A stretch of DNA of 64,000 nt. Source: Mercenaria mercenaria (taxonomy: Eukaryota > Mollusca > Bivalvia > Venerida > Veneridae). How positions within the stretch are numbered: position 1 is the first letter of the stretch; each line of letters starts with the position of its first letter. Position numbers and translations under genes: made by a program. Below, piece after piece: positions 22,130-31,473 of the stretch. The notes beneath the pieces are model-generated. The model searched no databases. It saw only the letters and a program-made list of their open reading frames with translations, and was not told the origin of the DNA. Location: contig NC_069361.1 of NCBI RefSeq assembly GCF_021730395.1, positions 61,203,001 to 61,267,000 of the forward strand. The letters run 5' to 3'.

Positions 22130-23531
22130 TAGGGCTGTCATCGATAGAAACGATATCGATGTATCAACGATATTTTTTTGTCGATCGATTATCGATTCCA
22201 ATTTTCAAAAATCGATATTTTACAGAGAGAAAAAACTACCCAAATAAACACCCAGACCCTAAAAAACAACAAGTTCACAAAGTTGTAAATTTGGATAAAT
22301 GCAAAAAAGGAGTGAAGGCAAAATAAAAACAAGAGCTGTCGGAGGACAGCAACGCTCGACTATTCAACAGCCTTGTCGACTGAATGAATACGAAAGTCAA
22401 AAAAGGGGCATAATTTAAAAAAAGCAAAATAGGGTTATGGAACCTGCATAGTGCTTATCGGCTCATGACAGTGGACAAGTGTGTGAAGTTTCAATCCATT
22501 CCCATTATTGGGTACTGAGATACCAGCTTACATATAAGAATTTAACCCAAAACTCCTAAGTTTAAAAAGGGGCATAATTTTGTAAAATGCAAAGTTGAGT
22601 TATAGACCCTTTGCACTGCATGTCATATCATGACAGTAAACAAGTGTGTGAAGTTTCAATCCTTTCCCATTAGTGGATACTGAGATACCAGCTTACATAC
22701 AAAACCTTAACCAAAAAATTCTAAGTCGAAAAAAGGGGCATAATTTTGTAAAAAAGCAAAACAGAGTTATGGAACCTGCTTTGTGTATGTCAGATCATGA
22801 CAGTGAACAAGTGTGTGAAGTTTCAATCCATTCCAATTAGTGAGTACTGAGATACCAGCTTACATACAAAACCTTAACCAAAAATGTCTAAGTCGAAAAA
22901 GGGGCATAATTTTGTAAAAAAGCAAAATAGAGTTATGGAACCTGTGCAATGTAAGTCAGTTTATCACAGTGAATAAGTGTGTGAAGTTTCAATCCATTCC
23001 CACAAGTGGTTGCTGAGATACCAGCTTACATACAAAACCTTAACCAAAAATTTCTAGGTCAAAAAAGGGGCATAATTTTGTAAAAAAGCAAAATAGAGTT
23101 ATGGAACCTGTGCAATGTAAGTCAGTTTATCACAGTGAATAAGTGTGTGAAGTTTCAATCCATTCCCACAAGTGGTTGCTGAGATACCAGCTTACATACA
23201 AAAACTTAACCAAATCGGGACGCGGACGCGGACGCCGACGCATGGGCGAGTCTAATAGCTCTACTATTCTATGAATAGTCGAGCTAATGAAAGATGTTAT
23301 TAATTTTTATGTATTTCTTTTATTTCATAAATACAAATACAACACAAACAGAAATATGGAAAGTGGGCAATAAAACTTAAAATAGCATTTACAGGGAGGT
23401 ATATAGTATGCATATGAACAAATAGGTCGTTAATCTAACTTAATAATCAATATATCGATGTATCGTCGATATTTGTCTTCTGATATATCGGTATCGTCGA
23501 TACGCCTAAGACCCAATCAATGACAGCCCTA
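22130..23531. mobile_element. hAT-like MITE with 8-bp target duplication
   Basis: The ends are TAGGGCTGTCATCGAT and the inverse ending TGACAGCCCTA, with ATCGAT-rich subterminal stretches. The 8-bp repeat GATAAAGT flanks it exactly (22122-22129 and 23532-23539), as in hAT elements. Its own sequence is only about 440 bp. The remainder is a Helentron-like insertion at 22329-23287. It sits at the turn of the foldback element. Confidence 0.8.
22329..23287 (+). mobile_element. Helentron-like element, family 2 (GACTATTC tag), complete
   Basis: The head is ACAAGAG, hairpin CTGTCGGAGGACAG, then CAACGCTCGACTATTC. The body has about five units near 163 bp ('aaaaaggggcataattttgt', 'gtgtgaagtttcaatccatt', 'gagataccagcttacatac'). 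The tail has CGGACGCGGACGCCGACG, then a hairpin TACTATTC / GAATAGTCGAGC, ending GAGCTAA. It is nested in the hAT-like MITE. A near-identical copy is at 37973. The element is non-coding. Confidence 0.82.
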
Positions 23532-23751
23532 GATAAAGTTAGCATGGTTTATGAAAGATATCCAAGTTATCCGTTTATTTCCAGATTTTTTTTTACTAGC
23601 GCAGGGCAAACACATCTTGCGCAGAAACAAATGCAATATTTCGTTCTCGTTATGACGGAAATCAGGCTTCTCTCTACTTTTTTTCTACTCCGAAAACATT
23701 TTTATGAAGATACATAAATAGCATCCTTTAGAATTGAAATATGTTTGAAAT

Positions 23752-23862
23752 ATATGTTATAAATGTTATGTTTGTATATATGTATATAATGTATATGATT
23801 GATGGTGTATGGGCCGGAGGCCTAAATCACAATAAAGATTTGTTTGTTTTGTTTGTTTGTAT
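23752..23862 (+). mobile_element. 3' tail of a retroposon with (TTTG)n end
   Basis: Inside the right foldback arm, an extra ~110 bp ends with 'gggccggaggcctaaatcac' and then AATAAAG and TTTG repeats. The sister unit at 24775 lacks it, which marks it as an insertion. The polyadenylation-like signal before a simple repeat suggests the 3' tip of a LINE or SINE. The source family is not identified. Confidence 0.45.
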
Positions 23863-25696
23863 CGGCGTCAGTTCAGAATTTGCTATTAGCGCAGGAACAA
23901 CATCCCGCGCAGGCTACGATGAAACATTATATTCAGATTTTCAAAAACTACATTATTAGATTGTAAACGAAAAACGAAGTAAAAGTTAAAATGGTTTATA
24001 AAAGATATTCAAGTTATTGGAGTAATTTTCAGAGTTCTATTAATGCAGGACACACATCTTGCGCACCTACAAAATGTAAAATTTTGTTCACATTTTGACG
24101 AAACTTATTAGTTATTCTGTCTGTCTCACTATAAAACATTAAAAAATGATATAAGTATAAAAGATCTGTAAGAATCATCTTTTAATTCTGCTTATTTTTG
24201 TTTTATTTTTAATCTTGGCCATGCCAAGAGATATGCGTTGGTAAAAAAGAATTGCGCTTTTTCAATATGATGAAAAAAAGCGATATGGTGAATTGTGGTA
24301 AGTGTGTGGCAATTCAGTCTTTTATATAAGTCTTCTTTATGTTCTATATCCGGTATAAAATGACTGCGTGTGATCGAATGAAGTAAAAATACTTTAGTTA
24401 TGAAAAGAATAGAGAGGACGATGTGGCTATCCGAAGGAAATCACACCTTCACGCATGTTTGAGTTTTATTGCATATTGTATCATACTGCAGATAATAAAA
24501 CCTGGTGACCGACTTCCATGAATTTACTGATGTTGAAATAAATTTATGACACATTTTTAAAAACAAGATTTGCAATATCAGTCTGTAATTGTTAAACAAT
24601 GTAAAAGTTAGCACGGTTTATGGCAGTTATTCATATTATCAGAGTAATTTCCGAATTTTCTATTAGCGCAGGACACATCTTGCGCAGCAACAAAAATTCA
24701 TTCACGTTCTGGCGAAAATTACTCTTTTGTACTGCAAAACATTAAAAAATATCAATACGATCTGTAAGAAATGATCAATATATATTTGAAATATCGGTGT
24801 CATTTCAGGATTTGATATTAGCGCTGGATCGACATCCCGCACAGGCTACGGCGTTTAAAAGTTAAAAACAAAACAAAAAAAACTTGTGTTATTAAATATA
24901 CTTTGGATATTTTGTATCATTTTAAAGTTTTTTAACACCTATGACAAATGGCTCTTAATACCGTCGTCAACAGAAATTTTTAGTCCATAAACTACCAGGG
25001 ACGTGAGCATCTCATTGAAATTACCGCATAAATACGCTCATTTACTTTTTAAAAAAAATGTTTTTCTTGTTCTTTACAAATTAAGCACAGTCAATTAACA
25101 CCTTTACGCGTGCCTGATCACCGTCAGTTTTAAAATTAAACAGTTTTATATAGGCCTACAAGTCTAACCCTCTAACGATATTCAATTTTATCGGGAGATA
25201 TCATCCATATGTTAAAAGCGCAGACTCATTTACCAAACGCGCAAGACAGTTACCCTGCACATATAAGAAATATATAAGGTTGCCCGATTTACAAATCGTT
25301 GCGCAGATAACAAATTGGTTATTTGCGCTGCGCGATTTACCAAATGTGCAGATTGGCTATATGCGCGTAACATACTACATAGCCAGGCCTCAAAATCATC
25401 ACATCTTGCTCTTAAATGTATTTTATATCTGAATGTAATGCATGATTTCTAAAAATCTAACTTTAGTTTGGCGATTTTGACATATCTATCTGAGATTTGT
25501 GCGACGGATACAGATTGCGTAAAATGTATCGGCTGCTGTATACGTCACGTGAGCGGCACGCGCCGCTATCGCTACGTTTGTTGTAAAGGCATTTCACCAC
25601 TGGTTGGCGTTGAACATAGCATGAAGAAATATTTTTATCTGTGCTTCTGCAGAGAGCGTATTTATCGAAATACCGCGAGCATATGAATACCGCGAG

Positions 25697-26234
25697 CATT
25701 CACGATATCTACATTATGGATAAAATCCCGTTTTCCGGTATAAACCACTAATAAACGCCCGTTCCCGTTTTCACGGTGAGGGGGGTATCGGCCATTACAC
25801 TACATGGCGGTAGTGTTTAGATTACCCTTTTTTAAAGTTTTAAACAAAGAAAATGAATAAAAAAAGTATTGCAGATTATCATTCAACATTGTTGTAATTA
25901 AGATATAGCAAAAATATCCTCAAAGTTTACTTTATTTTTGAAATTTTATCTTTTATTCTACACTGTCGCTTCCGTGGCTCGATACCGAAGGTGTGAAATT
26001 TTTTGCATTGTTCAAGATAAACAGATTATTTTTGCAAAAAACAATGTTGCCGAAGTCGTAGAATAGTATTTCCATTGTGAGAAAGTAAGATCTTTCATAA
26101 ATTCTTATCTTCTGGCAAAAATAATCGCTCATAGTGTACACAGTCTTTATATCGGTTAATCTCGCCGACCCCCCTGACCCTATGTACGGAAATACCGGAA
26201 AACGGGATTTATCAATAATATCGATATAGTGAAT
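25697..26234. mobile_element. MITE with ~45-100-bp inverted repeats, splitting an older TIR
   Basis: The ends are TTCACGATATC and GATATAGTGAA. Further in, AAAATCCCGTTTTCCGGTAT (from 25723) is mirrored by ATACCGGAAAACGGGATTTA (26190-26209), and GTGAGGGGGGTATCGGC by its looser inverse near 26160-26176. It interrupts the right end of the outer TA-flanked element between GCGAGCAT and AGGTTCC. The target duplication is at most 2 bp (AT). The core is AT-rich and non-coding. Confidence 0.6.
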
Positions 26235-26289
26235 AGGTTCCACCACTCTATACAAATTTCTTATTTACAAGGTCTTTGATCTTTATTAC

Positions 26290-26548
26290 CGAGGTGTTTT
26301 GAAAATCCTGAATAATATAACATGCGTTCGGTAGTAGTAGTTTTCCCCGCATCAATGTGTGCCATGATACCGATGTTCCGTATGAACTGCACGTCTTCAA
26401 AATCATGAAAAAGTTCCCGGCGTGCTTGAAGGATACTAGTCGAGTGAATGTTGTTGCTCCACTGCTCAATTGTTGGGTAAAGTCTGCAAATTTTACCCAA
26501 AAAATGGACCTGACTGACAGGCGAATTTCTTAATATCAATCTGAGCAT
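26290..26548 (-). CDS. GFM2: Mitochondrial elongation factor G2, first coding exon
   Basis: The exon encodes about 86 residues. Residues 1-40 are rich in R, S, L and N with few acidic residues ([10 protein letters not shown] at the start), as expected of a mitochondrial targeting peptide. Near residue 57 comes [18 protein letters not shown], with the GTPase P-loop AHIDAGKT, then a methionine-leucine-tyrosine-tyrosine-serine-glycine run. The form [15 protein letters not shown] is that of GFM2 rather than GFM1 (GISAHIDSGKTTLTE). GFM2 with the ribosome recycling factor splits mitochondrial ribosomes after termination. The frame leaves the family after LG, where a donor GTAATA lies at 26289-26284 (phase 1). 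The start is the only upstream ATG in frame near 26548. No later exon is recognised in the window, so intron 1 is long. Confidence 0.86.
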
Positions 26549-26666
26549 GGTTATCTTAAAGAATTAAAAAAAACAAAAACAACAGGACAGTGAAGTTACG
26601 CTTGTTTATTTTGCTCTTGGATGCAAGCGATGCGAGGCTATCCGCACGATGGTCGTGCCGATAATT
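26549..26666 (-). promoter_or_regulatory. Probable upstream region of GFM2
   Basis: This is the stretch immediately 5' of the GFM2 start codon on the minus strand. I see no TATA box. It contains a palindromic GCACGATGGTCGTGC (26644-26658), which recurs as a small cluster at 27585-27661. The promoter role is inferred from position alone. Confidence 0.35.
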
Positions 26667-26732
26667 TTCTTTAGGTTATAAGACACTAAATAGTTGTTGT
26701 TCTTTAGGTTATAAGACACTAAATAGTTGTTG
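26667..26732. repeat. 33-bp direct repeat, two copies
   Basis: 'taggttataagacactaaat' lies in a 33-bp unit repeated exactly twice in tandem. This is a recent duplication in the GFM2 upstream region. Confidence 0.9.
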
Positions 26733-26734
26733 TT

Positions 26735-27581
26735 CTTTATTCTATATAAAATTGACCTATTTCCAATGACCGCAGCACACATCAGAACCCATTTTATATT
26801 TCTGTAACTTACATTTTCTTGAAGAATATTGTCAGTGCTAACTAAAAATCAAAAGAAAAGTGGGGGTCATGTTTGATGCAAGAAAAATAATTTCAGTCAA
26901 ACACACAAACTGCAAAATCAGCTAAAAAATGAGACCCCAAATTATGCTGGTGGTGTATGATCTAAGTTTCCATGAAAATTTTTGTCATGTTGTTATTTCA
27001 TTATGAAAATGCTACCTACATGTCAAGCATAGATCTGTCATGTGATTTTAGCAAAATAATTGCAAAGAAAATAAGGAAAATAGCTCTACAGAGCAAAAAA
27101 ACTGAGGATTATTTGTATCCGCCATCTATTTAGTGTCTGTATGCCTTTATTCTATATAAAATTGACATATTTCCAATGGCCGCAGCACACACCAGGACCC
27201 ATTTTAAATGTCTGTAAACTACATTTTCTTGAAGAATATTGTCAGTGCTAAATAAAAATCAAAAGAAAAGTGGGGGTCATGTTTGATGCAAGAAAAATAA
27301 TTTCAGTCAAACACACAAACTGCAAAATCAGCTAAAAAAATGAGACTCCAAATTATACTAGTGGTGTATGATCTAAGTTTCCATGAAAAATTTTGTCATG
27401 TTATTTCATGATCAAAATGCTATCTGCATGTCAAGCATAAATCTGTCATGTGATTTTACCAAAAAATTGCAAAGAAAATAAGGAAAATAGCTCTACACAG
27501 CAAAAAAACTGAGGACTATTTTGTATCCGCCACTACCATTTTTTTTGCGCCATTTTTCTATTTATGGTCTGTATGCCTTTA
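26735..27581. repeat. Tandem duplication of a ~410-430-bp unit
   Basis: Unit 1 starts at 26735 and unit 2 at 27145. Both begin 'ctttattctatataaaattg' and both hold 'aaagtgggggtcatgtttga'. The copies differ at a few percent of sites and by small indels. I see no coding sense. The unit may be a piece of an unknown repeat or of host upstream DNA. Confidence 0.85.
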
Positions 27582-27584
27582 TGC

Positions 27585-27690
27585 GCACGACCGTCGTGCC
27601 AATCAGATTCGCTATTCACACGACGGTCGTGCTGACTTTTCGTTATTCCCACGACGGTCGTGCCGATTACGTTTGTTATTCGCATGGTTG
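27585..27690. repeat. Cluster of GC-rich palindromes (GCACGACCGTCGTGC)
   Basis: Three near-copies of a ~15-bp palindrome centred near 27592, 27626 and 27656 are spaced 30-34 bp apart. They are joined by 'gattcgctatt'-like spacers, so this is a small minisatellite. A fourth copy stands alone at 26644-26658. The composition contrasts with the AT-rich surroundings. Confidence 0.7.
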
Positions 27691-28138
27691 ATAACAAGAC
27701 TTTTCACCTCCATGACGTTTCTCCCCTAGACTTTTCACCTCCTGGTTGTTTCACCTGACAGACAGACAAACGTAAACTGTACAGTTTTTCCCCCATGAAA
27801 CATAGATTGTTATGGAGGATGAGTCTTAAATGTATATAAATGTATTATACATTCTAGCATAAAACTGCTGTTCTTGTCACTTTTCGGGGGTGTTTTAACA
27901 GGAGAGAAAACGTGTGTTAACAGAGAGATTCTCACGCTCGCGTGGTGTTATAACACCTTTTTATATATGCGCGTTCCGTGGCACAGCGTAAATGTCATTC
28001 GGCCCCAAAACGGATAATTCAAAACGAAATGACGTCAACGTTAAAAACAACTTAGAAATTCCCGCACATTTGGTGGAAAATTAATGACGTTGAGAGACAT
28101 TTTATCCATTTATCAGCAGTTTGTACACGTTTTATGCT
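27691..28138. other. Stretch with short palindromes and a CRE-like site
   Basis: 'agacttttcacctcc' occurs twice (27709 and 27729). A perfect 14-bp palindrome GGTGTTATAACACC lies near 27942. TGACGTCA, the CRE consensus, lies at 28030-28037. No gene is supported. Confidence 0.4.
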
Positions 28139-28285
28139 GGAATAGCGTTAGCACATGTTTATTTCGTGTTATAACATTTGCAGAATCCCTCGGGATACAT
28201 TGGTACCCTCGCCCTAACGGGCTCGTGTACCAACCAATCCCTCGGGATTCTGCAGATGTTATAACACGAAAAAACATGCGTTATC
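28139..28285. mobile_element. Near-perfect palindrome of ~147 bp, possible hairpin MITE
   Basis: The two arms (about 28139-28214 and 28217-28285) share CGTGTTATAACAT, GCAGAATCCCTCGGGAT and GGTACCC-like words in inverse order, with a centre at GCCCTAACGGGC. The outer parts (AATAGCGTTAGCACATG) also pair with mismatches. No direct repeat at the edges is convincing. It could be a hairpin-type MITE or the two ends of a fully internally deleted transposon. Confidence 0.6.
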
Positions 28286-28741
28286 CCTACATTTAACAAC
28301 TATACATAAAAAGTAAAGGTAAGTTTTATTTACCGTCGCTTGGTGAAACAATTAACATAAGCTCTATAGAGCTTTTCTGCGACCCTATATGAAGAACAGT
28401 TAAAACCAATTATACCTCACCCCCAGCAATTTGCTGGTACCCATTTACAGCTGGGTCGACTGAGGCAATCGTTGGATCTCCAAGTTCCGTTTTATGAAGT
28501 TGCACGATTTTTTTAGCAGTGTTGAATTTTATCAGTTTTTTACTGTTCTACGTTCGTTTTATTCACCGAGATAGTTTTAGAAGTTGTGTTTTGAGGTTTT
28601 ATAACCAATATTGTGTAAAAACTGTGGTAAAAACAGAAATAATCTTATTTTTCAGTGTGGTCTGTCGCCCTCACGCCATAATGGCGGGAAATGCATAGCG
28701 CTGAGTAAAAAGCTAGAAAACGACAAATAGTCTAGCTGGTT
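28286..28741. other. Unassigned stretch
   Basis: It contains GCTCTATAGAGC and 'cccatttacagctgggtcga', a word I associate with dispersed invertebrate repeats. No gene is supported. Confidence 0.3.
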
Positions 28742-29077
28742 TAAATTAGTATCGTATCTGTATGAGCTTATCACAGATCTGGAACACTTACATTAGACAG
28801 TTTCTCATATATTGTGTATTTGTTTATGACAGCTATAAATAGACACAAATATAGTCTATTCCAAACATCATTTATCTTCCATGTACCGTCATAATAGGTG
28901 CTGTGGAACTATTCATATGCTGAACACTTTTATATTTTAACATTTAATAGTTTTAAAAGTGTATGAAAAGTGGAAATGCTTTAGCATCTTTTAACATTCT
29001 TAGTTATATACTTTGCGTCTTAATCGCTTTAACTGATTGATATTTTAAGGGGTTATAACTTTGGCTTTTAAGTATAC

Positions 29078-31473
29078 ATGCACTCCCACAGAATGGCAAG
29101 CCAGATACAGCTACGTAGAGCCTCTAGGACTAGAAATCCCCCTGAAACCTACACACCGTCTGGAAAGAGAGAAATACGAGCTCCATATTGTCCTGACCCA
29201 GAAAAGCTACTCGGGCAAAAGATAGGTGCTGCTAACAGAGATACAGATATAGACATTGTTGACAAAAATGGTACGTCAGTTATCACTTTCTCTGCTGCTG
29301 CTTATGAACTATTCAAAGAATGTACTCTAAATTACCTTCACAATCACCCAGATCTAGTTTGTGAAGCTACTGAAAGAAAATGTGAAAACATAAACGGAAA
29401 TAATGACGTAATTATGGACATATCACTTTCCATCAAAGATAAAGAAACAGGTAATCAACAATATCGAGTAAATCTGTATTCTTCCACCTGTAGAGTTACT
29501 GTTAATGGTGTAGGCTATGACCAGTTTTTGGTGAAGGATCTGCATACAATCTGTAAAGAGTTTCATGATAAATGTGACATTGAATTCTATAACCAACAAA
29601 TATCTGAAGTGTGTGAGGCTGCACTTAAACTAATAAAAACTAAAAGTAGCAAATCTCGCCCGTTAAAACAAAAAGCAAGAAAAGCACCATCTAAAAAGAG
29701 ATCTACAGAAACTCAACTAGTGCTACCGAAGAAAAGCATCACCATGGTAACAAATAACGCAGAAACACTCTGTGCGATGGACCGTCCAGCAGAAAAAGAA
29801 GATCCCGATACACAAAACTGTCCAACATGTTTAACTTGAATAAATTCAGATAGATCAATTGAATGTGATGCCTGTAAACTATGGTACCACTGTAAATGTG
29901 AAAGGTTCTCATTAGACATGGAAAAAGAATATACTGAAAATATTGGACTTGAATACATATGTAAATCGTGCAAGCTTCTATCCCACCAAGACGACAGCAC
30001 AACAGATGTGCATGAGGACCAACTGCAAAATTCAGTGTTGTTAATTGAGGAAGATAAAAATCTAGCGCAACCTCGGGCACTCACACCAATAACTCATAGG
30101 AAAGTGCTGAATAAAAAAACAAGAAAAATGAGACTATTAGCGACTATGATAGTATTGATAATGACATTTCTAATGAGCAAGAAAGAGTTGACCTTGATAA
30201 GCAAAAGAACATCTCATTTGATATTAAGCAAAATACTAAAACAAAGAAATCTACAAAAAGACAAGACACTTCCGCGCAAGAAATTGCAGAAAACAAAGCA
30301 CGAATCGTTATGCTCGAGTCTACGGACCGTGATTATATGAATACTATCAATTTACTCAAAGAGAAAATAAATCATCTTAACTCTCAAGAGAATACAATAA
30401 ACAATAGTGAAAACTCTATGAATACAAATTTACAAAAACAAAATGCTGACAATATCCAAGTACAATTACAATTACTACAATATGATCTAAAGCATCAAAT
30501 GGATATAATGGAGTTGAAGACAAAACATCAAATTGAAACCGCAAATATGCAAACTCAAATTCAGCTATGTCAGATGATGTCTAGTAGAACTATAGTTCCA
30601 GATTTCTTCAACCCTACATGCTCATGGAATCCAAATATCCATCAAATGCATCCATTGATAGCTACTGGACATGCACAAATACCTTTTCATCCTGGTTTAG
30701 ACTACAGGCATTCGTTTGCGCCACTGGGAGCCATGCAATACTCTATACCTAATGCACATCCACCACCAACTGGTCCAAGGTATATACCTACTGTAACAAA
30801 CTCTGTACCACCACTTGCAGCTATGGGTACTTTGCATTCACAAATGGGTGCGTTCCTAGGACGTCAAACAATGATTAAAGGTCATCAGCCCTTAACGATC
30901 CCACCCACACAGCAATCTGTAGCACCAACATTTGTAAGACAACACCCAGCACAGATAGGTACAGGACCACCACCACCAATGGTTATTAGACAGCCACAAC
31001 CTCCAGTAGTTATGGGGCCACAAATGGCTCCCATAGGTATGAGGCATCTGATACCTCCAGAAGCTCCGGTACATCCAGCGCCAGCTATGCCTACAGAACA
31101 ACCCATAACGCACATGGGGCAATCAGAGACTATAACTACAGAACAACCCTTATCAACTACTATACAACAACCTCCTACCAGCACGGAAGAACAACCAGCG
31201 CAGATATCGCCAGTGGTTTCTGAACAAACACACTTAACAACCACAGCTGTGGGATCTACGGTAATAGTAGAGGATAATTTACAACCACAATCAACTGCAT
31301 CTTCGAACTTGGCAAACAAAATACAGTCGGATGAGCAGAACGCAGTGTTACCAAATAGCCAACCAAATACAGTAGAACTAACTGACCAAGTTGTGACTAA
31401 CTCTAATGTGAATCCAATTAAAAAATCTTTTTTATGCAAAGGCCAAGCAGCGACCGCAGACCAGCTACAATAA
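29078..31473 (+). pseudogene. LINE ORF1: N-terminal domain, PHD finger, coiled coil, Pro/Gln-rich tail
   Basis: The first 250 codons include YRVNLYSSTCRVTVNG, a segment I recall from ORF1 proteins of cnidarian and mollusc LINEs. A PHD-type zinc finger follows, with CPTC, then CDACKLWYHCKC and YICKSC. An in-frame TGA at 29837-29839 splits the finger after its first cysteine pair. A frameshift near 30128 moves the downstream part to another frame. From about residue 400 a heptad-like, N/Q/K-rich stretch suggests a coiled coil (30310-30590). The last 290 codons are rich in P, Q, T and M. ORF1 proteins bind the element's RNA, and the PHD may contact histones. Confidence 0.7.

Larger units (their letters stand above)
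20231..25372. mobile_element. Large foldback element with GCGCA-rich ends
   Basis: The left end has GCGCAAATAACCAATCTGCG and then repeated ATTTACCAAATGCGCA words. The right end is the inverse, with GATTTACCAAATGTGCAG and ATTGGCTATATGCGCG. The inverted similarity continues deep inside. 20500-20640 matches the complement of 24400-24550 (both include 'tcggtcaccaggttt'), and the ~330-bp units at 20750-22078 match the complement of segments at 23540-24760. So the arms are near 1.9 kb each, turning over near 22.1 kb. There is no coding sequence and no clear target duplication, and the superfamily is unknown. Confidence 0.6.
19615..26248. mobile_element. TA-flanked TIR transposon, outer shell of a nested stack
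   Basis: The left end is GAGTGGTGGAACCTATGCTC, continuing GCGGTATT. The right end is its inverse (25683-25695 and 26235-26248), split by a later MITE. TA dinucleotides flank both ends (19613-19614 and 26249-26250). A second, diverged end motif (GGAACCTATGCTGGCGGTAT) lies inside at 19806, and a second CGCGAGCAT motif lies at 25674. A TA duplication suits the Tc1/mariner group or similar, but no transposase is seen. Most of its 6.6 kb is later insertions. Confidence 0.6.

Noticed and set aside
20231-25372. Foldback element as a Polinton
   Set aside because: No capsid, polymerase, integrase or ATPase sequence is present, and the ends do not look right.
25953-26255. 100-codon minus-strand frame next to the GFM2 exon as a second exon
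   Set aside because: It lies in a MITE and shows no similarity to the GTPase domain expected after the P-loop.
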